Shown here one piece after another: positions 16,782 through 25,998 of a stretch of 64,000 bases of DNA. The notes beneath the pieces were generated by a model, which ran no database searches, was not told where the DNA came from, and saw only the letters and a list, made by a program, of their open reading frames with translations. This DNA comes from ZC4RG25 sp041687075 (GTDB lineage: Bacteria > Pseudomonadota > Alphaproteobacteria > Rhizobiales > Hyphomicrobiaceae), in the NCBI GenBank assembly GCA_041687075.1, contig JAWLCO010000005.1:1-64000 (forward strand). The letters are read 5' to 3'. The translations under genes and the position numbers were made by a program. Position 1 is the first letter of the stretch; each line of letters opens with the position of its first letter.

Positions 16782-17251
16782 CCCTGAGCCGGCTGTCATT
16801 CGCCCTTGCGATCCTGCTTGCGGCACTGGCGGCCGGCACGGATGCCCGTGCGCAGCGTTGCTCGACGGACAGGGATTGCCAGCCGACTGGCCTGCGACAG
16901 GAGGCGCGGTGCGTTGGCGACACGCTGGTCCTCACGGAAAGGCGGTGCCTTGGCGGAACCTGCCGCTCCATGGACCGGCGTCAGAGCTGTGCCGCCCGCA
17001 GCGCCGGCCGCTGCATCGGCAATGTATTCGAGGCGACATCAGGCCGGTGCGATGCACTTCTTGGCCGCTGCCTTCAGCGCGCCGAGCGCGACGTCTGCAT
17101 TGCTGCGTGCACCTGCGCCGAGAATATCCTGCTCATTTCGACGGGCCAGTGCTCGCCCAACATCGGCTGCCATCGGGTGCGAACCGTGTGCAAGGCCGGG
17201 TGCACCTGCGAGCCGGAGCCGCGGTGCTTGGATGAACCTGCGCAAAAGTGA
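16778..17251 (+). CDS. secreted protein with 18 cysteines, unknown function
   Basis: 157 aa. A clear signal peptide (residues 1-25, cleavage near DARA-Q) is followed by a mature domain with 18 Cys, an even number that allows nine disulfides. Several are in CxC/CxxC spacing (CTC at 111-113, GCTC near 142-144). The pattern suggests a compact disulfide-knotted periplasmic or secreted protein; no family was recognised. It overlaps the upstream YugP-type protease gene by four bases, so the two products are made together. The protease might act on it or be chaperoned by it, but this is only inference from coupling. Confidence 0.75.
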   Translation: MTLSRLSFALAILLAALAAGTDARAQRCSTDRDCQPTGLRQEARCVGDTLVLTERRCLGGTCRSMDRRQSCAARSAGRCIGNVFEATSGRCDALLGRCLQRAERDVCIAACTCAENILLISTGQCSPNIGCHRVRTVCKAGCTCEPEPRCLDEPAQK

Positions 17252-17330
17252 GCCGCTGCCCGGCCCGAACCTGAGAAAGATCCTCGAAGGCTCAGAATTT
17301 CTGTGTCCTTCGGACGACTTCAACGCTGGA

Positions 17331-17369
17331 TCCCGGATCGGCGGTCGCTTCGCTATCTTGTCCGGGATG
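17331..17369. repeat. dispersed intergenic repeat, copy 1
   Basis: Starts TCCCGGATCGGCGGTCGCTT and ends TCCGGGATGA, so it can form a hairpin. The left 24 bases are identical to the reverse complement of part of the element at 38706-38743. It lies between the Cys-rich gene and the HDAC-like gene. Confidence 0.7.
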
Positions 17370-17399
17370 ACGGGGGAAGGATAAGGGCCAGGGACTGGA

Positions 17400-18299
17400 G
17401 TGCTGATCTACTATCCCGATACACCGGACCTGCCGTTGCCGGCGGGCCACCGATTCCCGTCACGCAAGTACCGCCTGCTGCGGGAGCTGATCGTGCGGCA
17501 GCGCATCCTCGGTAGTTGGGACATGGCGCCATCGCCGCTTGCGGGTTTGGCTGAGCTGGAGCGCGCGCATGCGCGCGAGTACGTTCGCGCGGTGCTGGAT
17601 GGCTCCCTGGCACCGGAGACTCAACGCCGCATCGGGCTACCGTGGAGCGAGATGCTGGCGCTGCGCTCCCGAATGACTGTGGGCGGATCGCTCGCGGCGG
17701 CGCGACGGGCGCTTCGCGACGGCCTTTCCGGCCAGCTCGCGGGCGGCACCCACCATGCGCACCGTGACTTCGGCTCGGGCTACTGCGTGTTCAACGATCT
17801 CGCCGTGGCGGCGCTGAGCCTGCTGGATGATGGCGCCGTCGAGCGGGTCGCGATCATCGATCTCGACGTGCATCAGGGCGATGGCAACGCTGCTCTGCTG
17901 ACTGGCCATCCCGGCGCGTTCGTGTTGAGCCTGCATGGCGAGAAGAATTTCCCGTTCCGCAAGGTGCCGTCCGATCTCGATGTTGCCCTGCCGGACGGAA
18001 CCGACGATCGCGCCTACCTGCGAGCTTTGGCGGGCGCCCTCGATGCCGTCGCCGGGTTCCGGCCCGATCTGGTGCTGTACCTGTCCGGTGTCGATCCGCT
18101 CAGAAGCGATGCACTGGGCCGCCTCGATCTCACCTTCGAGGGACTGGCTGAGCGCGACCGCCTCGTGCTCGAGTTCTGCCGGCGCCGGGGCATCCCGGTC
18201 TCGATCGCCATCGGCGGCGGCTATGCCGACCCGATCACCGACTCTGTCGAGGCCTATGCGAACACATTCCGCGTTGCGCGCGAGGTCTTCCGCGGCTGA
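17400..18299 (+). CDS. histone deacetylase family protein (arginase/deacetylase fold)
   Basis: 299 aa Zn-dependent amidohydrolase of the HDAC/AcuC/acetylpolyamine amidohydrolase superfamily. Seen: HHAHRDFGSGYCVFNDLAVA with the paired catalytic His (118-119), IIDLDVHQGDGNA (metal ligands Asp156 and His158), and YLSGVDPLRSDALGRLDLT carrying the third metal Asp. Bacterial members remove acetyl groups from small amines or proteins. The start is a GTG at 17400. It lies between the Cys-rich gene and rimO on the same strand. Substrate unknown. Confidence 0.88.
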   Translation: MLIYYPDTPDLPLPAGHRFPSRKYRLLRELIVRQRILGSWDMAPSPLAGLAELERAHAREYVRAVLDGSLAPETQRRIGLPWSEMLALRSRMTVGGSLAAARRALRDGLSGQLAGGTHHAHRDFGSGYCVFNDLAVAALSLLDDGAVERVAIIDLDVHQGDGNAALLTGHPGAFVLSLHGEKNFPFRKVPSDLDVALPDGTDDRAYLRALAGALDAVAGFRPDLVLYLSGVDPLRSDALGRLDLTFEGLAERDRLVLEFCRRRGIPVSIAIGGGYADPITDSVEAYANTFRVAREVFRG

Positions 18300-18358
18300 C
18301 CGACCCAGCCGTGGCGAGCCAGTTGCGCGGAGCAGCGCCCCGGCTGTACAAGCCGCCG

Positions 18359-19771
18359 ATGCCCAATTCTGCTGCCACATCGAAATCCCGCAAGTCGCGC
18401 GCGGCTGCCCCCGCGCCGGCACGTGAGCGCCGCATGACGGTGACACCGCCGAAGGTCGGGTTCGTCTCGCTCGGCTGCCCGAAGGCGCTTGTGGATTCCG
18501 AGCGCATCATCACCAAGCTCCGCTCGGAAGGCTACGCGATCGCGCCGGACTATCAAGGCGCCGATGTCGTGGTGGTGAACACCTGCGGCTTTCTCAACTC
18601 GGCCAAGGAGGAGAGCCTGGAGGCCATCGGCGAGGCCATGGCGCTCAACGGACGTGTGATCGTCACCGGCTGCATGGGTGCCGAGAAGGGCCGCATCATG
18701 GCCGCGCATCCAGGCGTGCTCGCCGTCACCGGGCCGCATCAATACGAGGAGGTCGTCGAGGCAGTGCACGAGGCCGTGCCGCCGTTACACGACCCATTCG
18801 TCGACCTGGTGCCACCGGAGGGGCTGCGATTGACACCCCGGCACTACGCCTACCTGAAGATCTCCGAAGGCTGCAACAACCGCTGCTCGTTCTGCATCAT
18901 CCCGAGCCTGCGCGGTGATCTCGCCAGCCGGCCCGCTGCGGCCGTGATGTACGAGGCGGAGCGGCTGGTGAACGCGGGCGTCAAGGAGCTGCTGGTCATC
19001 AGCCAGGATACGAGCGCGTACGGCATCGACATCAAGTACGCCGAGAGCAACTGGCGCGGGACGCCGGTGAAGGCGCGGTTCCTCGATCTGGCTCAGGCCC
19101 TCGGCAGCCTCGGCGCCTGGGTGCGGCTGCACTATGTCTATCCCTACCCGCACGTCGACGGTGTCATCCCGCTGATGGCGGAGCGCAAAATCCTGCCCTA
19201 CCTCGACATTCCCTTCCAGCACGCCAGCCCAAAGGTGCTTCGGGCCATGCGCCGGCCGGCCGCGCAGGAGAAGACGCTGGAGCGGATCAGGCGCTGGCGC
19301 GAGATCTGCCCGGACCTCGCCATCCGCTCCACGTTCATCGTCGGCTTTCCGGGCGAGACGGAGGAGGATTTTCAGTTCCTGCTCGACTGGCTGAAGCAGG
19401 CGCGCCTCAACCGCGTCGGCTGCTTCAAGTACGAGCCGGTCGAGGGCGCCGCCGCCAACGATCTGCCCGGCGCCGTGCCGGACGACGTGAAGGAGGAGCG
19501 CTGGCATCGCTTCATGGCCGTGCAGCAGGAAGTGAGCCGCGAGTTGCTGCGCGAGAAGAAGGGCCGCACGATCGACGTGCTGATCGATGAGGTTGACGAG
19601 GAAGGCGCGATGGGCCGTTCACCCTGGGACGCGCCGGACATCGACGGCAGCGTGTTCCTCAACGGCGAGACCGGCTTGAAGCCGGGCGATGTCGTCCAGG
19701 TCAGAGTGATCGAGGCGGACGAATATGACCTGTGGGGCGAACTGGACAAGAATTCCAGCTCCCGCGCCTAG
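18359..19771 (+). CDS. rimO: ribosomal protein uS12 methylthiotransferase
   Basis: About 470 aa radical-SAM enzyme that methylthiolates Asp88 of ribosomal protein S12. Counting from 18359, the N-terminal auxiliary cluster Cys are 40, 76 and 105 (SLGCPKALVDSE, VNTCGFLNSA, TGCMGAEKG). The radical-SAM triad is GCNNRCSFC (172, 176, 179), and a C-terminal TRAM domain ends DEYDLWGEL. The basic Ala/Lys-rich N-terminal 25 residues are not conserved; the true start could be the ATG at 18434 or the GTG at 18311. Its stop is one base from the convergent lpxK stop. Confidence 0.94.
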   Translation: MPNSAATSKSRKSRAAAPAPARERRMTVTPPKVGFVSLGCPKALVDSERIITKLRSEGYAIAPDYQGADVVVVNTCGFLNSAKEESLEAIGEAMALNGRVIVTGCMGAEKGRIMAAHPGVLAVTGPHQYEEVVEAVHEAVPPLHDPFVDLVPPEGLRLTPRHYAYLKISEGCNNRCSFCIIPSLRGDLASRPAAAVMYEAERLVNAGVKELLVISQDTSAYGIDIKYAESNWRGTPVKARFLDLAQALGSLGAWVRLHYVYPYPHVDGVIPLMAERKILPYLDIPFQHASPKVLRAMRRPAAQEKTLERIRRWREICPDLAIRSTFIVGFPGETEEDFQFLLDWLKQARLNRVGCFKYEPVEGAAANDLPGAVPDDVKEERWHRFMAVQQEVSRELLREKKGRTIDVLIDEVDEEGAMGRSPWDAPDIDGSVFLNGETGLKPGDVVQVRVIEADEYDLWGELDKNSSSRA

Positions 19772-19772
19772 T

Positions 19773-20825
19773 TCACCAACGTACCTCTGATCTCCGCGGG
19801 CGGGCAAGAGTCGTGCGGAGCAATGACATCAGTTGTTCCGAACTCGGCGCATCCAGCGCAAGGCGGATGCCGAGCGTACGGCTCTGCACTTCAAGTTCAG
19901 CGATCGGGCCTTTCCCACCAGCGAGGCGGACAAAGTCTTTCTCCGTCGTGACCGGAATTGCGTCGTGGAGCGCGGCAAGGGCGAGTATGCGCTCTGCGTC
20001 TTTCGCTCGGAACGTGTGATGGTCCGGTAGCGCGACAGTCGCCGCGAGATGGGCGCCGAGCTGCTCCAGCATCCCAAAGAACCGCTGCGGGTTTGCGATG
20101 CCGGCATAGGCGATTAGGCGCGCGCCGTTGATCCAACCATCATCGCCCTTCGGTTCAGGGGCTGCCTTCAGAACAGGGCTGGTGAACGGATGCTGCAACC
20201 AGGTCAGATCGGGCTGACAGTTTCCTCCTGGCGGATGATTGAGAACGATGGCGTTCACGAGCCCGAGCTGGAACGCGAGGGGCGCTCGCAACGGCCCCGC
20301 AGGCAGCACCTCGCCATTACCGATGCCGCGGCGAGCGTCGACCAGCGCCAAGGTGAGATCCTTGACGAGGGAGGGGTTCTGCAGGCCGTCGTCCATGACG
20401 ATCACCGATGCCGTGCCGGCCGCTTCGATAGCACGTGCCCCGGCTGCCCGATCGCGGGATAGGAGAACCGGCGCGACCCTGGCGAGCAGTAGCGGCTCGT
20501 CGCCTACGTCCGATGCCGCGTCCGCCTGCGGATCGACCCAATGCGGGCCTCGAATGCGCCCGCCATAGCCTCGTGTCAAAAACGCCGGCCGTTCACCGAG
20601 TTCGATCAGCCGCTCGGCGATGTGAATGGCGAGCGGTGTTTTCCCGGTGCCGCCAGCCGTCAGATTTCCGATGCAAATAACGGGAAGGGCGGAGCGGTGG
20701 GGCTTCGCCTTCCGGAACCGCCGCTCGACTGCCCAGGCATAAAGATTGCTGGCCGGCCGCAGTGCCCGGGCGATCGCGGGAGTCTGCCCGGGCCGATACC
20801 ACCACGCAGGCTCGTCAAGAGGCAC
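19773..20825 (-). CDS. lpxK: tetraacyldisaccharide 4'-kinase
   Basis: 350 aa. It phosphorylates the 4' position of the lipid A disaccharide precursor at the inner membrane. Seen: an N-terminal membrane-associated helix, P-loop GNLTAGGTGKTPLAIHIAE (residues 53-71), FLTRGYGGR, the GDEPLLLA motif and VIVMDDGLQN (Walker B-like). The start is a GTG at 20825 with AGGAAGG upstream, overlapping the 3' end of the waaA fusion by 11 bp, so the two are one operon. Length and motifs are normal. Confidence 0.95.
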   Translation of the reverse strand: MPLDEPAWWYRPGQTPAIARALRPASNLYAWAVERRFRKAKPHRSALPVICIGNLTAGGTGKTPLAIHIAERLIELGERPAFLTRGYGGRIRGPHWVDPQADAASDVGDEPLLLARVAPVLLSRDRAAGARAIEAAGTASVIVMDDGLQNPSLVKDLTLALVDARRGIGNGEVLPAGPLRAPLAFQLGLVNAIVLNHPPGGNCQPDLTWLQHPFTSPVLKAAPEPKGDDGWINGARLIAYAGIANPQRFFGMLEQLGAHLAATVALPDHHTFRAKDAERILALAALHDAIPVTTEKDFVRLAGGKGPIAELEVQSRTLGIRLALDAPSSEQLMSLLRTTLARPRRSEVRW

Positions 20826-22842
20826 GCCTCAGGCCTTCCTTGTCGCGAAGCAGCGGCAGCAGCGCATCCACCGTCCGCTGAAGGGCGCCGGACAGGCTCG
20901 ACAGTGCCACTTGCGCGCTCGTCCGCATCCGGGTGATTTCCACCTCATTGTCGAGCAGCGACTTGACCGCGCCGGCCAGGTCTTCGGCTGTTTCCACCTG
21001 GATGGCCGCACTGCGGCGGAACAGGGCATGATAAGCGTCGCTGAAGTTGGCCCAATGCGGTCCGGTGATCACGGCAGCGCCGTGGCGTATGGCCTCGATC
21101 GGGTTTTGTCCACCGCGGGCAACAAGCGACCCGCCGATGAACGCGACCGGTGAAAGGCTGTAGAACGTGCCGAGCTCGCCCAGCGTGTCAGCGAGGTAAA
21201 TGTCGGTCGCATCGTCCGGCAGGGCACCCTGCGAGCGCTGCGTGACCGTGAGCCCCTGCCCGCGGAGCAGTTCGGCGATGGCATCACCACGCTCCGGGTG
21301 GCGCGGCACCAGCAGGGTGCAGAAGCGGTCGAAGCTCTGCGCCAGAAGCCTGTGCGCCGCCCCGATCACCTCCTCCTCGCCTTCGTGTGTACTCGCCGCC
21401 ACCATGCAGAGGCGCCCGGCTAAAGCCTTCGATAGACGCTGAACTTCGGCCGGGTCGACCGCCGGGGGCGGAGCATCGATCTTCAGGTTGCCGACGAACT
21501 GCACGTTGCGAGCGCCAAGCTCCCCGAACCTTCGGGACAGCTTCTCGTTCTGAGCAAGCACCACATCGAACCGGCTGAAAAGCGGCCGCGCCAATCCGCG
21601 GTTCCTGCGCCAGCGCGCGAACGACCGGTTCGACATCCGCCCGTTGACGAGCGCCAACGGGATTTCGCGCGCCGAGGCCTCCATGATGAGGTTCGGCCAG
21701 ATCTCGGACTCGGTGAACACGGCGAGCTGCGGCCGCCAGTGGTCGAGAAAGCGGCGCACGAGGTCCGGCACGTCGAGAGGAACGTACTGATGGACATCCC
21801 CCGGGCCCAGCCTCCGCGCCGCCACCTCCGCTGACGTCAGCGTTCCTGTGGTGATGAGAAACCGAACGTCCGGCCGCTCCGCCCGCAGCGCTGGCAACAG
21901 TGGAAGAATGGCGTTCGTCTCGCCGACGCTTGCTGCGTGAATCCAGACGAGGCAACCATCCGGACGCGCCACGCTGGGCTGACCGAGACGTTCGCCCCTG
22001 CGGATCTCGTCCTCCTTGCCGCGCCTGGCCCGCGCATTGAGGACGAATGGAACGGCCGGACGCGCCAGGCGCGTCAGCGTCCGGTACGTCTTCAGCGAGA
22101 AGCCTGGTGGGACGGGTGGCACAGCATCGCCCGGCACAGGTGGCGTGGCGCGCGCCGGATCGGCACCCGCCAGCTCATAGGCTCGGCGAGTCACGGCATT
22201 TAGCGAATCCTGAACCCGGGCTCGTGCCCGCTCGAGGCTTTCCTCCTCATCGTCCCTGCCGACGTGGATCGGCTCGCCGGCCACGACGGCCAGTGTGCCG
22301 AAGGGCAGATTGAGCGTCACCCGGCTCCACGTATCGAAGGCCTTGTAACGTGTCGTTGCGGTGGCTGCCGGAATGATCGGCCGGCCGGACAGCCGCGCCA
22401 GCGTCACGATGCCCTGCCCCGCGATTCGCGCCGGGCCGGGAGGCACATCCGCGGTCATGGCGACGCAATCGCCGTCCTCCAGCGCCCGCAATGCCGCCCT
22501 GAGCGCCTGGGCTCCGCCCCGATCGCGCCGGCGGGTGCCTGCACCGGCACCGCGAATCATCTCCATCCCGAACTGGTCGAGGACCTGTCCGATCAGCTCC
22601 GCATCACCATGCCGCGCAACCATGCTGCGCACCTTCAGTCCGCCACGCTCGACCCGTGGCAGCATGAGGAACTGGCCATGCCACATTGCGAGGATAAAGG
22701 GGCTATGCAACCGCACAAATGCATTCATGTCGGCGGGTTCGCTGACGATGCGTGACGTGCGGTAGACGAAATCGACGTAGCGTGCGATGGCGCGGCCGGC
22801 AAACCGGTTCAGGCGAGCCTTGTCGACAGGGAATCGAGCCAC
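20815..22842 (-). CDS. waaA: fused DUF374 lysophospholipid acyltransferase-like / Kdo transferase (WaaA)
   Basis: 675 aa in one uninterrupted frame. Residues 1-225 match the DUF374 acyltransferase-like family (LAMWHGQFLMLPR with the conserved His, RGAGAGTRRRDRGGAQAL, MTADVPPGPARIAGQG, ARLSGRPIIPAA). A Pro-rich linker follows (PPVPGDAVPPVPP, about 232-247). Residues 248-675 are a full-length Kdo transferase, with RGKEDEIRRGERLGQP, IHAASVGETNAILPL, AVFTESEIWPNL and SLVARGGQNPIEAI. WaaA adds Kdo to lipid IVA at the inner membrane. In relatives the two domains are usually separate neighbouring genes. The C-terminus overlaps lpxK. Confidence 0.92.
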   Translation of the reverse strand: MARFPVDKARLNRFAGRAIARYVDFVYRTSRIVSEPADMNAFVRLHSPFILAMWHGQFLMLPRVERGGLKVRSMVARHGDAELIGQVLDQFGMEMIRGAGAGTRRRDRGGAQALRAALRALEDGDCVAMTADVPPGPARIAGQGIVTLARLSGRPIIPAATATTRYKAFDTWSRVTLNLPFGTLAVVAGEPIHVGRDDEEESLERARARVQDSLNAVTRRAYELAGADPARATPPVPGDAVPPVPPGFSLKTYRTLTRLARPAVPFVLNARARRGKEDEIRRGERLGQPSVARPDGCLVWIHAASVGETNAILPLLPALRAERPDVRFLITTGTLTSAEVAARRLGPGDVHQYVPLDVPDLVRRFLDHWRPQLAVFTESEIWPNLIMEASAREIPLALVNGRMSNRSFARWRRNRGLARPLFSRFDVVLAQNEKLSRRFGELGARNVQFVGNLKIDAPPPAVDPAEVQRLSKALAGRLCMVAASTHEGEEEVIGAAHRLLAQSFDRFCTLLVPRHPERGDAIAELLRGQGLTVTQRSQGALPDDATDIYLADTLGELGTFYSLSPVAFIGGSLVARGGQNPIEAIRHGAAVITGPHWANFSDAYHALFRRSAAIQVETAEDLAGAVKSLLDNEVEITRMRTSAQVALSSLSGALQRTVDALLPLLRDKEGLRRAS

Positions 22843-23003
22843 TCTCGGGCGTGCCTTCTGGCCGTTTCGGAAGATTTCGTGAGATTACCCACCCTCTTGA
22901 TCGAGGTGTCTATAGCGGATATGGACCCTTTGCAAACGCGATTCTGCGGAGCCGGCGCTGACAAGTTGCGTGCCTGCAAGCAATTCTCAACCAAAGCAGA
23001 CGA

Positions 23004-23747
23004 ATGGCGAATGTAGGCCTTGGGAAGCGCACCCGGCGACGGATAAATCAACTGGTCAAAGGAACGAGGCACGCGCTCATTGACCATAGCCCGCCCTGGG
23101 CCAAGTCCGTTTTCGGACCCGCAGCCTTGTACTTCGACATGCTCTTCTTCGATCATGGCGTGTTTCGGCTGCTTTATGTCAACCGGCACCGCCTCGGTGA
23201 TCAGGCATGGCGATCTGCTCAACCCGCGCCGCATCACATCAGGACCATGGCGCGGGACGGTATTCGCACCATTGTCAATTTGCGCGGTGAACACACGAGC
23301 AGCAGTTACTGGCTGGAGGAAGAGGCCTGCCGCCGCTACGGCATCGAGCTGGTGAACTACCAGGTCCGCTCCCGGGCCGCGCCGAGCCACGGTGAGCTGC
23401 GCGGGGCCCGCGACCTGTTCGAGCGCATTCAGTATCCGATGCTGATGCATTGCAAGTCCGGCGCAGACAGGGCCGGGCTGATGAGCGTCCTCTATCGTCA
23501 CCTGCGAGAAGGCGTTCCCCTGGCGATCGCCAAAGAGGAGCTGTCGTGGCGCTTCGGCCATATCCGGCAGGCGGACACCGGCGTCCTCGACTATTTCTTC
23601 GAGCGCTATCTCAAGGACACGGCAGAGCGGCCGATGCCGTTCTTCGACTGGGTCGAGAATGTCTATGACCCGATCGAGCTGAAGCGATCGTTCCAGGCAA
23701 AGCGCTGGGCCAACCAGCTCGTGAACGTCGTGCTGCGTCGGGAGTAG
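23004..23747 (+). CDS. tyrosine/dual-specificity-like cysteine phosphatase
   Basis: 247 aa. The catalytic P-loop is HCKSGADR, giving C-x5-R (Cys150, Arg156). It is preceded by WRSAQPAPHHIRTMARDGIRTI and VNLRGE, typical of Siw14/TpbA-like atypical phosphatases; a general-acid Asp is not obvious. A basic N-terminus (KRTRRRINQLVKGTRHAL) and a hydrophobic FDMLFFDHGVFRLLYVN stretch suggest membrane association. It is divergent from the waaA-lpxK operon, so a role on a lipid or sugar phosphate near the envelope is possible but unproven. Confidence 0.85.
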   Translation: MANVGLGKRTRRRINQLVKGTRHALIDHSPPWAKSVFGPAALYFDMLFFDHGVFRLLYVNRHRLGDQAWRSAQPAPHHIRTMARDGIRTIVNLRGEHTSSSYWLEEEACRRYGIELVNYQVRSRAAPSHGELRGARDLFERIQYPMLMHCKSGADRAGLMSVLYRHLREGVPLAIAKEELSWRFGHIRQADTGVLDYFFERYLKDTAERPMPFFDWVENVYDPIELKRSFQAKRWANQLVNVVLRRE

Positions 23748-23791
23748 ATGGCGGCATGATGCGGCGCATCCGGACCGACGGGCGTGCCAGA

Positions 23792-24070
23792 TCAGCTCGA
23801 CGGATTGGAGCCCGGAATAGGTGCCGGATCAGGATCGAGCAGCCGGTGCAGGTGGACGATGAAGTAGCGCATATGCGCGTTGTCGACCGTGCGCTGTGCC
23901 GCTGCCTTCCACGCCTTGTACGCCTCGGCGTAGTTCGGGTAGATGCCGACGATATCGAGCTCGTCGAGGTTTCGGAACTCGACCCCGTCGAGAGACACGA
24001 GTTCGCCTCCGAACACGAGGTGGAGAAGCTGCTTCCTCGGCTGGGGCTGGCTGGGGCTGGCTGCGCTCAT
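23792..24070 (-). CDS. DUF4170 domain protein
   Basis: 92 aa, function unknown. The conserved block is KQLLHLVFGGELVSLDGVEF, then LDELDIVGIYPNYAEAYKAW, then TVDNAHMRYFIVHLHRLLDP. This is the alphaproteobacterial DUF4170 family, often found near lipid A genes as here. The ATG at 24070 is chosen because homology starts just after it; a 25-residue upstream extension is not conserved. It lies downstream of the DUF411 gene on the same strand with a gap of about 130 bp. Confidence 0.85.
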   Translation of the reverse strand: MSAASPSQPQPRKQLLHLVFGGELVSLDGVEFRNLDELDIVGIYPNYAEAYKAWKAAAQRTVDNAHMRYFIVHLHRLLDPDPAPIPGSNPSS

Positions 24071-24202
24071 GGCCGGCTTCAGTCCTCGTTCTTCAGTTCT
24101 GGTACAGTCGCGGGCTGCTTTGCCAGATGCCATCCCGGCCCGCAAGGGTCACAGGCGAATGCGTCCCGCTGACCGATCTCGACGAAACGCGACAGTCGCC
24201 AT

Positions 24203-24655
24203 TCAGTGCCGGCTGAAGACCTCCGTACTGCCGTCGCGGCGGACGAGCAGCACCTCGTAGGGCTCCTTCTCGCCGCCGGCTTCCATTCCGGGCGAACCGA
24301 TCGGCATCCCGGGGACCGTCAAACCGACGGCGTCGGGCTTCACTGCCAGCAAGCGCCTGATATCGGATGCGGGAACGTGCCCCTCGATCACGTAACCCTC
24401 GATCCTGGCTGTGTGGCAGGACTGCAAATCAGGCGACAGCCCGGCATCGGCCTTGATCCTGGCAAGCTGGCCCGCTGCCATGTCCTGGGCCTTGACCGAG
24501 AACCCGTTCTGCTCGACATGTGCAATCCAGGCCGAGCAACACCCGCAGGTCGCCGACTTCCAGACGTCTATCGTCTGCGCGAAGGCCGTGCCGGCGAGCA
24601 TGAACCAGAGCGCCGTAAGGGCGGCGAAAGCACGGGCTGCGGAACGGATCGTCAT
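24203..24655 (-). CDS. DUF411 periplasmic metal-binding protein
   Basis: 150 aa. A signal peptide (about residues 1-27, FAQ cleavage) precedes a domain with IDVWKSATCGCCSAWIAHVE (Cys37/39/40) and LQSCHTARIEGYVIEGHVPA, both DUF411 hallmarks. C-terminal PGMPIGSPGME matches family copper-type Met motifs. DUF411 proteins are associated with copper handling in the periplasm; here no cop or cus genes adjoin. The ATG at 24655 sits 9 bp after GAGG; an ATG at 24670 is the alternative. Confidence 0.87.
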   Translation of the reverse strand: MTIRSAARAFAALTALWFMLAGTAFAQTIDVWKSATCGCCSAWIAHVEQNGFSVKAQDMAAGQLARIKADAGLSPDLQSCHTARIEGYVIEGHVPASDIRRLLAVKPDAVGLTVPGMPIGSPGMEAGGEKEPYEVLLVRRDGSTEVFSRH

Positions 24656-24729
24656 GGACTGGCCTCGCAAGTTGCAGCGCCTCCGGTTGCCATTCTGGAC
24701 TCAAAGCCCGTTGCGGGCAGGTGGCGGAT

Positions 24730-25998
24730 TCACGCAGCGCCCTGTCTCAGCCGCTTGCGGTACCAGAAGCCCATGATTTCCATGGCGCCCGCCGACAGCA
24801 ACCCCGCCACAAGCACGACTGCTTCGGCAACCGTATAGCCCCACAGATCGACAACCACGGCCAGCACGGCCGGCGCCAGTGCGTTCACCAGCAGATAGGG
24901 CGTCGCGAGGATGCCGAGAACCGCCCCGTAGCCCTGCGGACCGAAAAGGGCCAGCGGCACCGCACCCCGCACGATCGTCACCAGCCCGTTCGCGATGCCG
25001 AACAGCACGATGAACAGGAACGCAGCAGAATAGCTCGCGCCTCCCGCCATCAGCACGATGAAGGCGAGAGGCATGCCTCCCACGGAAATGCGCCCGAGGT
25101 CGATGGCATGGAGGCGTTTGCCGAACAGGATCTCGCCGATGCGCCCCGCCACCTGCGCGACACCCTTGATGGATGCCAAAGTCACGGCCGCCGCGGCCGA
25201 GAGCCCGCTCGCCTCCAGCACAGCCGGCAGGTGCACCGCCATGGCGCCGAACACGAACGCGCTGGCGGACATGACGATTGCAAACAGCAGCATGGCGAAT
25301 GTCCGCGCCTGCCCCTCGAGCGGCGGATCAGCAACCTCTGCGACAGACGCCTTTGGATCAGCCGAGCTGGCGCTTGACGGCGGCTCCCGGCGTGCCAGGC
25401 CCCACCAGTGCAGCGGCAGGCAGACGGCAAAATTGATCGCCGCGTAGATGACCAGCGTCATCCGCCAGCCCACCTCGGCGGTCAGCACGTGCCCGATGGG
25501 CCAGAAGAATGTCGAGGCAAAGCCGCCGAAGAGGGTCAGGTAGGAGATGGCCCGCCGCCCGCGGCTCGGCGCCACCTGCACCAGTGCAGCGAAGGCGGCA
25601 TCATAGAGCGACATGCGCATGCCGAGCCCCATCACGGCCCAGCCGGCGAGGTAGACGATCGGGCCATTGGCAGCCGCGACGATCAAGAGGGAGACGGCGC
25701 AGAGCACCGAGCCGACGCTCATCACGAAGCGTGCGCCCTTGGTGTCGATGGCCTTGCCGACAGCCGTGGAGACGAAGCTCGAGGCCAGAAGACCGATTGT
25801 GAGGCCGGAAAAGACCAGGCTGCGGCTCCAGCCCGTATCTTCGGCGATCGGGCTTGCGAGCACGCCGAGTGCGTAGAGCGTCGTGCCCCAGGCGACGATC
25901 TGGGTGATTCCCAGCGCGACTATGGCGGTGCCGATCGGCGAAACGAGCCATGCCGCCCAGGCCCACTGTGCCTGCCCGCTTCTGACGCCCAGCGACAT
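24730..25998 (-). CDS. MFS transporter
   Basis: 422 aa with 12 predicted membrane helices. There is a cytoplasmic loop around residue 205-225 (REPPSSASSADPKASVAE) and the MFS motif-A-like VGKAIDTKGARFVMSVGS after helix 2. The arrangement TTLYALGVLASPIAEDTGWSR resembles monocarboxylate or oxalate/formate-type MFS proteins; the substrate cannot be assigned. It is divergent from the UbiB-like gene with a 170-bp spacer. Confidence 0.85.
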   Translation of the reverse strand: MSLGVRSGQAQWAWAAWLVSPIGTAIVALGITQIVAWGTTLYALGVLASPIAEDTGWSRSLVFSGLTIGLLASSFVSTAVGKAIDTKGARFVMSVGSVLCAVSLLIVAAANGPIVYLAGWAVMGLGMRMSLYDAAFAALVQVAPSRGRRAISYLTLFGGFASTFFWPIGHVLTAEVGWRMTLVIYAAINFAVCLPLHWWGLARREPPSSASSADPKASVAEVADPPLEGQARTFAMLLFAIVMSASAFVFGAMAVHLPAVLEASGLSAAAAVTLASIKGVAQVAGRIGEILFGKRLHAIDLGRISVGGMPLAFIVLMAGGASYSAAFLFIVLFGIANGLVTIVRGAVPLALFGPQGYGAVLGILATPYLLVNALAPAVLAVVVDLWGYTVAEAVVLVAGLLSAGAMEIMGFWYRKRLRQGAA

